Assembly: GCA_045545095.1 (NCBI GenBank)
Contig: JAZQAG010000021.1
Span: 22,412-86,411, forward strand
Direction of reading: 5' to 3'
Source of the DNA: Phocaeicola_A sp045545095
Lineage (GTDB): Bacteria; Bacteroidota; Bacteroidia; Bacteroidales; Bacteroidaceae
Length of the DNA stretch: 64,000 nucleotides
In this document: one piece after another, positions 25,714 through 35,900 of the stretch
Layout: the number at the start of each line of letters is the position of its first letter
Numbering within the stretch: position 1 is the first letter of the stretch
The notes under the pieces: generated by a model
Database searches by the model: none
Told to the model about the DNA's origin: nothing
Seen by the model: only the letters and a program-made list of their open reading frames with translations
Program-made: the position numbers and the translations under genes

Positions 25714-26478
25714 ATGAAACTGAACTTAAAGAACCCACTCGTATTCTTCGATCTGGAGACAACGGGAATCAACATCAATACCGACCGCATCGTAGAGATT
25801 TGTTACCTGAAGGTTTATCCCAACGGCAACGAAGAATCAAAGACTATGCGCATCAACCCTGAAATGCACATTCCTGAACAATCTTCAGCCGTACACGGTA
25901 TCTATGACGAAGATGTGGCCGACTGCCCCACTTTTAAAGAGGTGGCCAAGCAGATAGCTCACGACATTGAAGGATGCGACATTGCCGGTTTCAACAGTAA
26001 CCGCTTTGATGTACCTCTGTTAGCAGAAGAGTTTCTCCGTGCAGGAGTGGATATCGACATGAGCCGCCGCAAGTTCATCGACGTACAAGTCATCTACCAC
26101 AAGTTGGAGCAACGAACGCTATCGGCCGCCTACAAGTTTTATTGCGACAAGAATCTGGAAGATGCCCATACGGCCGAAGCTGACACACGTGCCACCTATG
26201 AGGTGTTGAAGGCACAACTTGACCGATATCCCGAAGCATTGCAAAACGATATGGCTTTCCTCTCGGAATACTCCAGTTTTACACGCAACGTGGATTTCGC
26301 CGGCCGCATGGTGTACAACGAAGACAATATCCCCACCTTCAATTTCGGTAAGTACAAAGGAAAAACCGTGGAGGAGGTCTTACGAAAAGATCCGGGATAC
26401 TACAGTTGGATACTTCAGGGAGATTTCACACTGAACACCAAGCAGATGTTGACACGCATTAAGTTAGGAATGAAATGA
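25714..26478 (+). CDS. DnaQ-type 3'-5' exonuclease (polymerase III epsilon-like)
   Basis: This 254-residue DEDDh exonuclease has the first motif FFDLETTGI (D13, E15), the second GFNSNRFDVPLLAEEF, and the third HTAEADTRATYEVL, which supplies the catalytic histidine and last aspartate. Such proteins proofread DNA synthesis or trim single strands. After the nuclease domain (about residue 185) comes FNFGKYKGKTVEEVLRKDPGYYSWIL, a small DUF3820-like motif seen in Bacteroidetes epsilon-like proteins. Its position right after dnaN supports a replication or repair role. Arrays of inverted repeats flank the gene on both sides. Confidence 0.92.
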   Translation: MKLNLKNPLVFFDLETTGININTDRIVEICYLKVYPNGNEESKTMRINPEMHIPEQSSAVHGIYDEDVADCPTFKEVAKQIAHDIEGCDIAGFNSNRFDVPLLAEEFLRAGVDIDMSRRKFIDVQVIYHKLEQRTLSAAYKFYCDKNLEDAHTAEADTRATYEVLKAQLDRYPEALQNDMAFLSEYSSFTRNVDFAGRMVYNEDNIPTFNFGKYKGKTVEEVLRKDPGYYSWILQGDFTLNTKQMLTRIKLGMK

Positions 26479-26483
26479 TGTGA

Positions 26484-26632
26484 GAATGTGACAATGTGCT
26501 AATGTGTTAATGTACTAATGACCATGCGACACTATTACAATTAGTAAATTGACACATTAACACATTAGCACATTGGCATATTAGCACATTGGCATATTAG
26601 CACATTGCCACATTGGCACATTAGCACATTAA
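26484..26632. repeat. inverted array of 8-base units between dnaQ-like gene and coaBC
   Basis: Left arm units AATGTGAC, AATGTGCT, AATGTGTT and AATGTACT are answered after a spacer by about nine complementary units (CATTAGCA, CATTGGCA, TATTAGCA and similar). The right arm is longer than the left, so copies have been gained on one side. It belongs to the same family as 25608-25700 and 1765-1831. Confidence 0.8.
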
Positions 26633-26642
26633 ACCAACCCTC

Positions 26643-27857
26643 ATGTCACTACAAGGAAAAAAAATAGTACTTGGTATCACAGGAAGCATCGCCGCTTACA
26701 AGGCTTGCATCCTGATACGCGGCCTCATCAAGGAGGGTGCCGAAGTACAAGTAGTCATCACACCGGCAGGTAAAGAGTTCATCACTCCCATCACCTTGTC
26801 GGCACTTACAAGCAAACCGGTAATCAGCGACTTCTTTGCCCAACGCGATGGCACATGGCACAGTCACGTAGCTCTTGGCCTTTGGGCAGACGCTATGATT
26901 ATTGCACCTGCCACAGCTTCCACCATTGGCAAAATGGCACATGGAGTGGCCGATAATATGCTCATCACCACTTACCTGTCAATGAAGGCGCCTGTCTTTG
27001 TGGCACCTGCCATGGATTTGGATATGTACGCTCACCCCTCTACCCAGCAAAATCTGGACACCCTACGCTCTTATGGCAATCACATCATTGAGCCGGGTGA
27101 AGGTTTCTTGGCCAGCCACCTTGTGGGCAAGGGACGCATGGAAGAACCGGAAAACATACTATTAGCCATCAAGAATTTTTTCTCAGACAAGGAAAAAACT
27201 TTTTCTCCGTTGGCCGCAAAAAAAGTATTAATTACTGCAGGACCCACCTACGAGAAAATAGATCCTGTACGCTTCATCGGCAATTATTCATCAGGAAAAA
27301 TGGGCTATGCTTTGGCCGAAGAATGTGCCCGCCGTGGCGCCGAAGTGATACTCATTAGTGGCCCCGTGAACATGACCTGCCAACATCCGGCCATACACCG
27401 CATTGATGTAGAATCTGCCGAGGATATGTACAACGAAGCCATGACACACTACCCAACGTGCGATGCAGGCATCCTATGTGCCGCCGTAGCTGATTTCACG
27501 CCCGAAATGAAAGCCGAACAAAAGATTAAGCGCGAAGGGGATAACCTGACACTTCGTCTGAAGCCCACAAAGGATATTGCAGCTTCGTTAGGAAAAACAA
27601 AGTGCAAAGGCCAAATACTCGTAGGATTTGCCCTCGAGACAACCAACGAAATGACCCATGCTCAAGACAAACTTCGCCGGAAGAACTTTGACTTCATCGT
27701 ACTGAATTCTCTTAACGATAAAGGCGCCGGCTTCCGCCACGATACCAACAAGATTGCCATCGTATCAGAAGACGAAATCAAAGAATATCCGTTGAAACCG
27801 AAAAATGAGGTGGCCACAGATATCATCAACGAACTTGAAAGACTGATAAACAAATAA
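26643..27857 (+). CDS. coaBC: bifunctional phosphopantothenoylcysteine decarboxylase / phosphopantothenate-cysteine ligase
   Basis: This 404-residue enzyme makes 4'-phosphopantetheine for coenzyme A. The flavin-containing CoaC half (residues 1-185) opens KKIVLGITGSIAAYKA and has PAMDLDMYAHP in place of the more common PxMNxxMW. The region where E. coli has the proton-donor cysteine before GRM reads GFLASHLVGKGRMEEP, with serine. The CoaB half has VLITAGPTYEKIDPVRFIGNYSSGKMG and the ligase signature KPTKDIAASLGK. Both changes may be normal in Bacteroidetes. It ends at a very strong terminator shared with the convergent PL11 gene. Confidence 0.95.
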   Translation: MSLQGKKIVLGITGSIAAYKACILIRGLIKEGAEVQVVITPAGKEFITPITLSALTSKPVISDFFAQRDGTWHSHVALGLWADAMIIAPATASTIGKMAHGVADNMLITTYLSMKAPVFVAPAMDLDMYAHPSTQQNLDTLRSYGNHIIEPGEGFLASHLVGKGRMEEPENILLAIKNFFSDKEKTFSPLAAKKVLITAGPTYEKIDPVRFIGNYSSGKMGYALAEECARRGAEVILISGPVNMTCQHPAIHRIDVESAEDMYNEAMTHYPTCDAGILCAAVADFTPEMKAEQKIKREGDNLTLRLKPTKDIAASLGKTKCKGQILVGFALETTNEMTHAQDKLRRKNFDFIVLNSLNDKGAGFRHDTNKIAIVSEDEIKEYPLKPKNEVATDIINELERLINK

Positions 27858-27874
27858 TCTTTTATCCACACATA

Positions 27875-27918
27875 AATAATCAGGGGTTGTGTCATTACGG
27901 ACACAACCCCTGATTATT
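27875..27918. terminator. strong bidirectional terminator between coaBC and PL11 gene
   Basis: A perfect 19-bp stem (27875-27893 with 27900-27918) and a 6-base loop lie midway between two convergent stop codons. AT-rich sequence lies on both sides. Confidence 0.9.
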
Positions 27919-27968
27919 ATTTTATAATGCCAGGAAGATGTGTCCGAGGACACATCCTCCCGCATTTA

Positions 27969-30900
27969 TCAACGTTTCAATAACTTCTTCACGAGAGAAC
28001 CGGATGCTCCGTTAATCTGCAACAGATACATTCCTTTATCCACGGAAAGTCCACGGAAAGTCTCCTCCACATCACGCAACTGGCAAGTGAAGCCATCAAC
28101 CTGCACACCTCCTAAAGTGATTACAGTCACCTTCACCACCTCATCATTGGCTATGGCATTGATTCCCGTAGCATCATAACCTACGAACAGCAATCCCTCA
28201 GATATACGGCTTGTATCCCAGAAATAGCCTGAAGACATCTCCTGCAAATCAAACTTAGGAGTACCTTCAAAGGATGTTGCATTCCATAATCTAATGGAGT
28301 CACCTTCCACAGGCACATAGCTTTCAGAAAGAGTCAGGCGAAGTATTCCATTCATTGTCAACTTGTTAATACCATCTACGCTCGTACCACCTGTATTGGT
28401 CTTAGTTGCACAACGGCCCATACCAATCTGGATGACACCACCTTCTCCTACAGTTACACTCTTACCTCCCAAATTGATTTTTCCACTGGTTGAACCTTCA
28501 AGAGAGCCTGGTCTCAAAGTTCCGTTAATGAGGTAAGTGGAGTTTGTCAATGCACCTGCAGAACCTGAGGTACCTGTCAAGCATCCGTCCGCGGCAACAA
28601 CGAGAGAGCCTGTTCCCAATTTCGTTGTAGAAGAGATTTTCACTTCTCCATCTTCGATACGCATAGAACCTGTGAAGTCACTGGCTCCTGTAAGTGTTAC
28701 AGTGCCCTCTCCTACTTTAGTCAACATCGTACCGGTTCCGGTGACTATACCTTTCCAACTATAGTTGCTTTCATTACCTATTTTCCAAGTATTGGCACCT
28801 ACCGAACTACCATTGCTGAATGTACATCCTGAACCCAAGCTACCTTCACCAGCAAGTTTTCCAATAGAGAATACCTTGCCGCTATTCTGAACTACAACAC
28901 CCGAAGGAATATTCATGGTTCCATTAGGCATACCTCCCGCAATGTCAAAGGTAAAACGTCCATCTGCAGAATTTGTAGCCTGTGGTATAAATGTTCCAGT
29001 AAATGATGACAAGTTCATCTTAATGTGAGTACGTGTTGCATACCATCCGGAACCTTTCACCGTATTACAATAGACAGTCAATGTACCATCCCCATACACT
29101 TTATTGGAGTTTGTACTGTTATTAGCCGTATAGATGGTGCCTTTCTTTCCGTCAGCTACATGAATATTATATGACGTTCCGGTATTTTCATGCAACGTTG
29201 CACTATTGAACACGACATTTTTGGCAGGAGTAGTACATGCCACACATTGTATAGTACCGGCATCAATCACCAAAGTATCAAGACTGGAATTTACAGCGTT
29301 GAATTTCATCCAACCACTTCCTTTCTTGGTTAGTTTGGTTCCAATGAATGACTTGTTCATGATAAAATCTCCCGCATTGTATATCACACCACCTTCAGAT
29401 GTTTCAAGACGGATAGGTGTGCCCATCTGAATAGCAGATGTTGTCTGCAGAGTAGCTCCATTTTCAATGATGAAATTCGTGGCCAAATTAGATACACCTC
29501 CCAAATTTCCTTTAGCCTGATTGGCATTGGAGAGGGATGAAACTTGTACAAATCCTCCACTGATTCGTGTTCCTCCGGAGTAATCATTATCCATATTGAT
29601 CTTCAATGTTCCAGTTCCTTTCTTCACCAAAGTCGTTGTTCCCGTGATATTTCCTGTACCAGAGAATGTATATGCCTTGGTATTATCCACCAGAATTGTA
29701 TCAGCTTCGATATCGCTATTGATATTCACTACATATGCTTGTGCCGAATCATTGAACAGAACATTATCTCCACTTACAAAAACAGTATTTCCTTCTGTAG
29801 GACTATCTACCTTAGTAAAGTTGGCCGTAATAGCCAAATCCCAGATACTACCAGCTGTACCATTCCACATGATATCAGTTGCATCACGCAACCCTTCTAC
29901 GACTAAATAGAGTTTGCCATCTTCATGTTTCAAATAGCTTTTCTTGCTGATATCCAATCCTTCCACTTTGATATCGGACAAGTTTCCAGTGATGGTACCT
30001 ACTTCTCCGAGCAAATATTCTCCTTCAGCCAACTCCGTATCAACACCATAATGAGAGGTGAACTCTATGACAGGCACCAAGTACTGTGGGCCGTATGTCC
30101 AATTCTTCTTTTCAATACTCAAAGCAGTAGCATTTATCTGGTCAGCCACCAAACCTTCGTTATACACATCGATAACAATGCGTGAACCGAATCCGAGAGC
30201 CAGTGTACCGACTTTCACCGTTCCCTTCACATCGCGTCCGCCAGGAGCAAATTCTGAAGCGTAATCCATCTTGATACTCTTGAATTCTCCTCCATTGGAG
30301 TTCAACTTGGCAAAACGATTCAGCCACAAGTCGCTATTAGGCAATTTGCCGTCAAAATTCAACGTACCAGCCCATACATTTGTCTCACCCGTATAAGTAT
30401 GTTCAGCCGTAGGCAACGTCAAGATACCTTCTCCTTGTTTCACTAATCGCATAGCACCAGTGAAGGGAGCACCTGTCACGATTCCTGTATAGTACTCATA
30501 CTTGATACCCTGATTGTTCGTACTTCCCTGTACCCATGAAGGGATATTGAAGGTCACCATATAGGGTGATGCACCTTCAGCTACATTGATGGTAGAGTTT
30601 CCTGTCTCACGCACAATTACATGCTGGTCAGCATGTGTGGCCCCTATCGTCTCTCCATTCTTCACTTCTACACGTCCGGTCATAGTCAAGGGAGGAGGGG
30701 CTACAGTTATACCTTCCATCTCGCCAAGGAAATAACTCAAATGAGGTGGTTGGTTATATCCGATACTCTGCCATACCATAGCCTGACGATACTGATGATC
30801 GTGCCACAAAGTGTAAATACGATGTATTGTTGGTGCCGTGGTAGAATAGATACGGATATTTGCATTGTCACTCGTACGTATCACCAGTTCCTCACGCCAG

Positions 30901-32537
30901 TCACCAAGGATATCTCCCGTTGCTCCCGGATTATTCTTACTCCAGTTGTTCATCTTGCATCCACTGGAGGTAAAGATACGGTTTATACCTGTTCCAACCA
31001 TTTTGTCTATCTTGGCTTCCTTCTCTGTTCCCGGACTATTGAGGATTTCCTCACAAAGGTCACCATCCCAATAGATACGGAAATTCAGGTCAAAGCCTGG
31101 CACATCCGAAAGCACTTTGTCTGCTACGGTAGAGATGACTCCGCTACTGGCACTTTTTCCCACACATCCTGGATAAGCGTTCGTAAAGTTACCACACAAA
31201 GCACGTCCATCATCACTAGTACCTTGCAGACGGTAATAGATTTCCGAAGTTGTGGCATTTCGATAGTTCATCGCAGGACGATCCTCATTGCAAGCGAAAT
31301 GCTCCAAGCCCCAACGATAAGGGTCAAGGTCTCCTGTATGCTGGGCATCTCCGTGTCCGAGACCTGTTGTTGAAAGTCCCTTTCCATTGTCATCAATTAC
31401 CATGGAACCGAATACTATCTCATCGCGTCCATCCAAATCAACGTCAGCAATACCATAGTTGTGATAACCCTGTCCGTGCCATTGTCCGCCAGATGAATTC
31501 CAACGCCAACGCTCGGTCAACTGATGTGTCTCGGGATTCACATCATAAGCTACCATTTTATGACGGGTATATGCACCACGCCCAAGGAATATGCTGGCCC
31601 GCTTTCCATCCAACACCGGAGCTCCAAAATAATGTTTCGTCGAACGGTGTCCATATCCATCTCCCCAAGCAGCATTAAGGTCTGTCTCGCCTGCTTCCAA
31701 TCGAGGGAGCGGATAGGTCATATTCACATATGGTTCTGCCGTCTCACCATTCAGATAGAGCAAAAATTCATTACCTGTATGCGTATAAGCCATATTCGCA
31801 TCACTCTGCAACGTATTACGGCTATCGTAGTTCATATTACCAATCTCCACGGTAGTACCATCGGCCTTATGGATAATCATATTATCCGCACCACGCAATA
31901 GCATTTCTGCCTTTCCGTCTTCGTCCCAATCATATCCTACGATATCATACTGTTCGTCCGGTCCTGACACCATATTGGGTCCCAAATCAATATACCACAA
32001 ACGCTTGCCCGACATGTTGTAACACTCCAAACGGTGGAAACTGTATTTATTGGTAGTATAGTCGCGCACCGAACCACAATTACGCTTCACGATGAACTCT
32101 GTCACACCATCTCCATCCACATCGGCCAAAAGGATATCGTTCAGTGTATAATCGCTGGTCACATTCTCTCCGTTTCTATTGATGACTGGCTGTACAGGGA
32201 TATCCTTGTAATTTCCCAACCATCGTGTCACAGCTTTGGATTTCTCCTGCTCTACTCCACGTACCACAGCTGCCACCTGATACTTGCTCGAAGCAGAACC
32301 GCCGGCATCGGTATAGTTACTCACTTTTAACGGTGTAGCATTCAACTTCACACCGTCACGATAAAGGTTATATTCCACATCATAGTACTCTTCTCCCATG
32401 ATGCGCCAACTCACAAAAGTGCCACCGCTTCCCGGCATAGCCACTAAGCCACGGTCAAGAATATCCGTTGTCCGCTGAGCCCATCCGTCTATACCCAAAG
32501 CCATAAGCAGCATGGCTGATAATAAGATCTTTTTCAT
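27969..32537 (-). CDS. PL11 rhamnogalacturonan lyase with autotransporter-type repeats and sorting-like tail
   Basis: This 1522-residue secreted pectinase has a signal peptide at residues 1-20. About residues 21-620 form the PL11 rhamnogalacturonan lyase propeller, starting ERGL-like DRGLVAMPGSGGTFVSWR and containing calcium-type loops DVDGDGVTEF and DVDLDGRDEIVFGSM. Such enzymes cut the backbone of rhamnogalacturonan I by beta-elimination. Residues of about 640-1430 hold several autotransporter-associated beta-strand repeats, each with a GxGxLxL core (LVKQGEGILTL, LVKKGTGTLKI, LTKVGEGTVTL). The last 70 residues (VKVTVITLGGVQVDGF, GMYLLQINGASGSLVKKLLKR) form a type-A sorting-like domain. Plain PL11 enzymes are roughly 600 residues, so more than half is extra beta-helix. 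Confidence 0.88.
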   Translation of the reverse strand: MKKILLSAMLLMALGIDGWAQRTTDILDRGLVAMPGSGGTFVSWRIMGEEYYDVEYNLYRDGVKLNATPLKVSNYTDAGGSASSKYQVAAVVRGVEQEKSKAVTRWLGNYKDIPVQPVINRNGENVTSDYTLNDILLADVDGDGVTEFIVKRNCGSVRDYTTNKYSFHRLECYNMSGKRLWYIDLGPNMVSGPDEQYDIVGYDWDEDGKAEMLLRGADNMIIHKADGTTVEIGNMNYDSRNTLQSDANMAYTHTGNEFLLYLNGETAEPYVNMTYPLPRLEAGETDLNAAWGDGYGHRSTKHYFGAPVLDGKRASIFLGRGAYTRHKMVAYDVNPETHQLTERWRWNSSGGQWHGQGYHNYGIADVDLDGRDEIVFGSMVIDDNGKGLSTTGLGHGDAQHTGDLDPYRWGLEHFACNEDRPAMNYRNATTSEIYYRLQGTSDDGRALCGNFTNAYPGCVGKSASSGVISTVADKVLSDVPGFDLNFRIYWDGDLCEEILNSPGTEKEAKIDKMVGTGINRIFTSSGCKMNNWSKNNPGATGDILGDWREELVIRTSDNANIRIYSTTAPTIHRIYTLWHDHQYRQAMVWQSIGYNQPPHLSYFLGEMEGITVAPPPLTMTGRVEVKNGETIGATHADQHVIVRETGNSTINVAEGASPYMVTFNIPSWVQGSTNNQGIKYEYYTGIVTGAPFTGAMRLVKQGEGILTLPTAEHTYTGETNVWAGTLNFDGKLPNSDLWLNRFAKLNSNGGEFKSIKMDYASEFAPGGRDVKGTVKVGTLALGFGSRIVIDVYNEGLVADQINATALSIEKKNWTYGPQYLVPVIEFTSHYGVDTELAEGEYLLGEVGTITGNLSDIKVEGLDISKKSYLKHEDGKLYLVVEGLRDATDIMWNGTAGSIWDLAITANFTKVDSPTEGNTVFVSGDNVLFNDSAQAYVVNINSDIEADTILVDNTKAYTFSGTGNITGTTTLVKKGTGTLKINMDNDYSGGTRISGGFVQVSSLSNANQAKGNLGGVSNLATNFIIENGATLQTTSAIQMGTPIRLETSEGGVIYNAGDFIMNKSFIGTKLTKKGSGWMKFNAVNSSLDTLVIDAGTIQCVACTTPAKNVVFNSATLHENTGTSYNIHVADGKKGTIYTANNSTNSNKVYGDGTLTVYCNTVKGSGWYATRTHIKMNLSSFTGTFIPQATNSADGRFTFDIAGGMPNGTMNIPSGVVVQNSGKVFSIGKLAGEGSLGSGCTFSNGSSVGANTWKIGNESNYSWKGIVTGTGTMLTKVGEGTVTLTGASDFTGSMRIEDGEVKISSTTKLGTGSLVVAADGCLTGTSGSAGALTNSTYLINGTLRPGSLEGSTSGKINLGGKSVTVGEGGVIQIGMGRCATKTNTGGTSVDGINKLTMNGILRLTLSESYVPVEGDSIRLWNATSFEGTPKFDLQEMSSGYFWDTSRISEGLLFVGYDATGINAIANDEVVKVTVITLGGVQVDGFTCQLRDVEETFRGLSVDKGMYLLQINGASGSLVKKLLKR

Positions 32538-32605
32538 TGAGTATTTAAATTAATAGTTGTTTTGTCAAAAAATAAGACTTACAGTTTTTCTTGTATATTT
32601 CGGGA

Positions 32606-32613
32606 CAAAGATA
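32606..32613 (-). promoter_or_regulatory. -7 box for the PL11 gene
   Basis: The minus strand reads TATCTTTG, 68 bases before the start codon. The leader would be about 60 bases. Confidence 0.6.
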
Positions 32614-32768
32614 GCAAATATTTATTTCATACTATGTTTTTATACTATTTTTATAGAAGAAGAAACAGAAATTTCTATTGAATCTACATAAAAACAATGA
32701 GCCTCATCATCACGACGAAGCTCATTACCTTTATCAAAAACATTTCACATTATGAATTTACATTTTAC

Positions 32769-32835
32769 AAAAAAAAAGAAGGTTGTCTCCCGACAACCAA
32801 TCTTCCATTAACCTTAAATCTAATACCATGAAAAA
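32769..32835 (-). ncRNA. candidate small RNA (DonS-like, PUL-associated)
   Basis: Within the gap 32538-32921, a minus-strand -7 box (TATCTTTG at 32843-32850) is followed about 40 bases later by a perfect 7-bp stem GGTTGTC/GACAACC (32792-32798 with 32781-32787) around a 4-base loop. The stem is followed by a long U run (T on the minus strand at 32769-32777). That predicts a small RNA of about 67 bases. The opposite strand reads like a SusC-type leader ending in ACCATG (32825-32830) and a 23-residue open frame. In Bacteroides, DonS-type antisense RNAs overlap such leaders; here no SusC gene follows. The same hairpin also terminates the GH31 gene. Confidence 0.45.
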
Positions 32836-32921
32836 CACGATGCAAAGATACCGTTTTTTTGTATATCTGCAAGCGCTTAGCATTAGATTCTTTATGTAAT
32901 TAACACAAATTAGCACTTACA

Positions 32922-35900
32922 TTATTCCTGCACCTTGTACAACCGGAAGTTGTCCACCTTAAACCATGTGGCCGTGGGTGCGCCATCTGTGGTCACACCA
33001 ATAGTGACAGGTTCATCATCGGCTACCTGGGTGAAAGCGAGTTTGACTGTCTGCATCGGATAATTGTCACGAGTACCCGGACGCTTCACTTGGTCACGGA
33101 AATATGCAATATCCTTTCCTGCAAACAGGCGCTGATTGCCTACACGAATGGTGGACGGAGTGTTTGATGCATGCATATCCACCAACAGTTCATACTTGCC
33201 GGCAGGAAGATTCTTCAAGACCTGACTGATAGTAGCTGTATGGGTATTAGCCTCGTCCCACACACCGAAAATGTAGCTTCCGTGCGTAGGTCTTGGTTCC
33301 CCACCTCCGTGGCTATTGACTCCCCACCATGAGGTAGGGCTGTCCACCATCCATCCTTGCGGCTCAAGCTTGTCGCCTGAGCGCCCATCGGCTTCAAAAC
33401 TGGGATTGGCTATCAGATGGCTCATATCCTCGCGTCCGTCAGGCACTGTGCCTTCGCAAAGTTTCACATGCACCTCCTTGCCTTCGTAAGTCACTACGGT
33501 ATTGTAAGTGGCAGCTTCTGTATCGCCCGCAGGGCTATCGGCTGTTACCAAATGAATGCGGAAGTTACGTTTTCCAAGCATGCCGTTAAATTTGCCTTTA
33601 CGTGCCCCGATGATGAGCGTACCATGATCGTTGTCCCAACGGAAGGGTATTTCAGTGAAGGCACCCTTTTCGTAATTATAGTTGTCACCCTCGTCCTCGT
33701 AAAGTGTAAACTCTCCGTTGGCGCCAGGATAGACACGAATTTCAAGATTGTCCCAGGATTTCTCTGTCGAGTATTGCACAGCAGGGCCGAAGGGTAAAAT
33801 GCTACCGGCCTTCACATATACGGGTATCAGACTGATGGGAGCCAATCGCTTGACTGTGCGTCCGCCGGCAACCAACTCGTTTGTCCAGAAGTCGTACCAG
33901 TCTGCACCCGAGGGCAGATATACACTCACGGGAGCAGCCGCTTTCTCCAATTCAGGATAGATTGCAAAACCTTTCTTTCCCTCTTGGAAGGTATAGAGTG
34001 GGTCAGTCACCGGTTTTACAAGGATAGAGCGTCCGAAGAGGTACTCATCCGTCAGGTTGATGGCACGCTTGTCATGAGCGAAATCGAAGAAGAGCGGACG
34101 CATCATCGAACCGCTACGTTGTACCACCTCACCCATCATACTATATATATAAGGTAACAGGCGGTAGCGCAATTCGATAAAGTCCTTCTGCACATCGAAT
34201 GCCCATTCACCCGGTTTGCCATAGTGATAAAGTTCGTTCAGCATAGGGCCAGAACGGTGGTTACGCATCAAGGGCATGAAGCATCCCCATTGCATCCAAC
34301 GCACCTGCAACTCTTTGGCGAAGGGGTCATGTGTATCGTTATTGATATCCCATCCGAAGAATCCGCCGATATCGGTATTCCAGAAGGGAATACCACAGGT
34401 CACATAGTTCAATCCTGAAGGAATCTGGTTCTTCATCACCTGCCAATTACTGGTGATATCGCCACTCCAACTGAAGGTTGCATAGCGCTGGATTCCGAAC
34501 GAACTGCTTCGTGTCATCTGGAAGGAACGCTTGTTGTTCTTCTTCTGTTTGCGCAGATTTTCATACACACCCTTGTTGCTCATCAGCGGGAAGGCATTTT
34601 TCACGCTCCGCCAAGTACCGTCGTTCGTCATGTGTTCGTCATCACCCGGCTGGTCCCATTGGTCAGGCTCTGTAGAATCGCTCCACCAAGCATCAATGTC
34701 CATGTCGTAGAGGTTCTTCAAGTACTTCCAATAGATGTCGCGCGCCTTCGGATTGAAGGGGTCATAAGGTTTCACACCCCGATTACGCGGCCATGTGTCG
34801 AAGGGGTACAGTGCTCCAATCTTTTCCAACTCTTTGTACTGCTCAGTCCAAGGACCGAAGCTTGCCCAAATAGAGATCATCAGATGGGCATTCTTGCTAT
34901 GTACATAATCCACCATCTCCTGCGGACTCTTGATGCGTGGTTCCAATCCTTTCTCGACATATTCCTTGGCCAAAGGTTTCAAGTCGTCAGGCAGATATTT
35001 TGCCCACTTCTCATCGCCCACCTTATTAATATAATAGGGATTCATGAACTTCATGGCATTCCAGTTGGAATCGCATCCCCAGTATTGCCAGTCCTGCACA
35101 ATACCGTCAAGAGGAATCTCCAACTCGCGGTATTTATCCAGCACCTCGCATAACTCATCGCTTGTCTTATAGCGTTCACGACATTGCCAGAAGCCCATTG
35201 ACCAAAGAGGGAACATGGTGGCTTGTCCCGAAAGCTGGCGCACCGAGGCCATCACTGCATCTTGTGAACCACCACCGTAGATGAAGTAGTAATCCACGCA
35301 TTGAGCCACTTCAGAGGTGAAGCGGGTCAAATCTTCACTATCTTCAAAACGTGAACGTCCGGCATTGTCCCAATAGAATCCATAGCCTTTCTCCGAAGCG
35401 AAGTAAGGGATGGTAATGTTTCCATTCGTATTCCACATCTTGATTTTCTCTCCACGTTGGTTCAGGTTCTTGCTTCCACGCTGACCGAATCCGAAAATGG
35501 CCTCGTCTTTATCCAGACGGAAATTCTGAGCTATTTCATACTTACCCTTATCAGCACCCGCAGTAATCATTTTCACTTCACCTGCTGCAACCTCCTGAAA
35601 CAACATGTTCTGTCCTTTGGCAAAACATACGGCACCAGTCTGTTTGTCAATGGTCACTGTCATCTGCTCTGTCGTAATGACCACCGAAGGTTCGACATCG
35701 CGCATTTGGAATTCTGCACCCGTAGGTTCAAGAACCACCGAGTAGCTTTTCTTCTCGGGCATCTGCTTCAGTCCATCAGCATACTTGGTCACCCGAATGA
35801 TGGAAGGAGTATAGACGGTCACCTCCGTAGTAGGAACACCTTCTTTGGCGACATCCACCTTCACTCCATACTTTGTCTGTGTCACAGTTTGTGCCTGTGT

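Noticed and set aside
26484..26632. Possible CRISPR array
   Set aside because: The units are 8 bases long, imperfect and arranged as two inverted arms without spacers; no cas genes are near.
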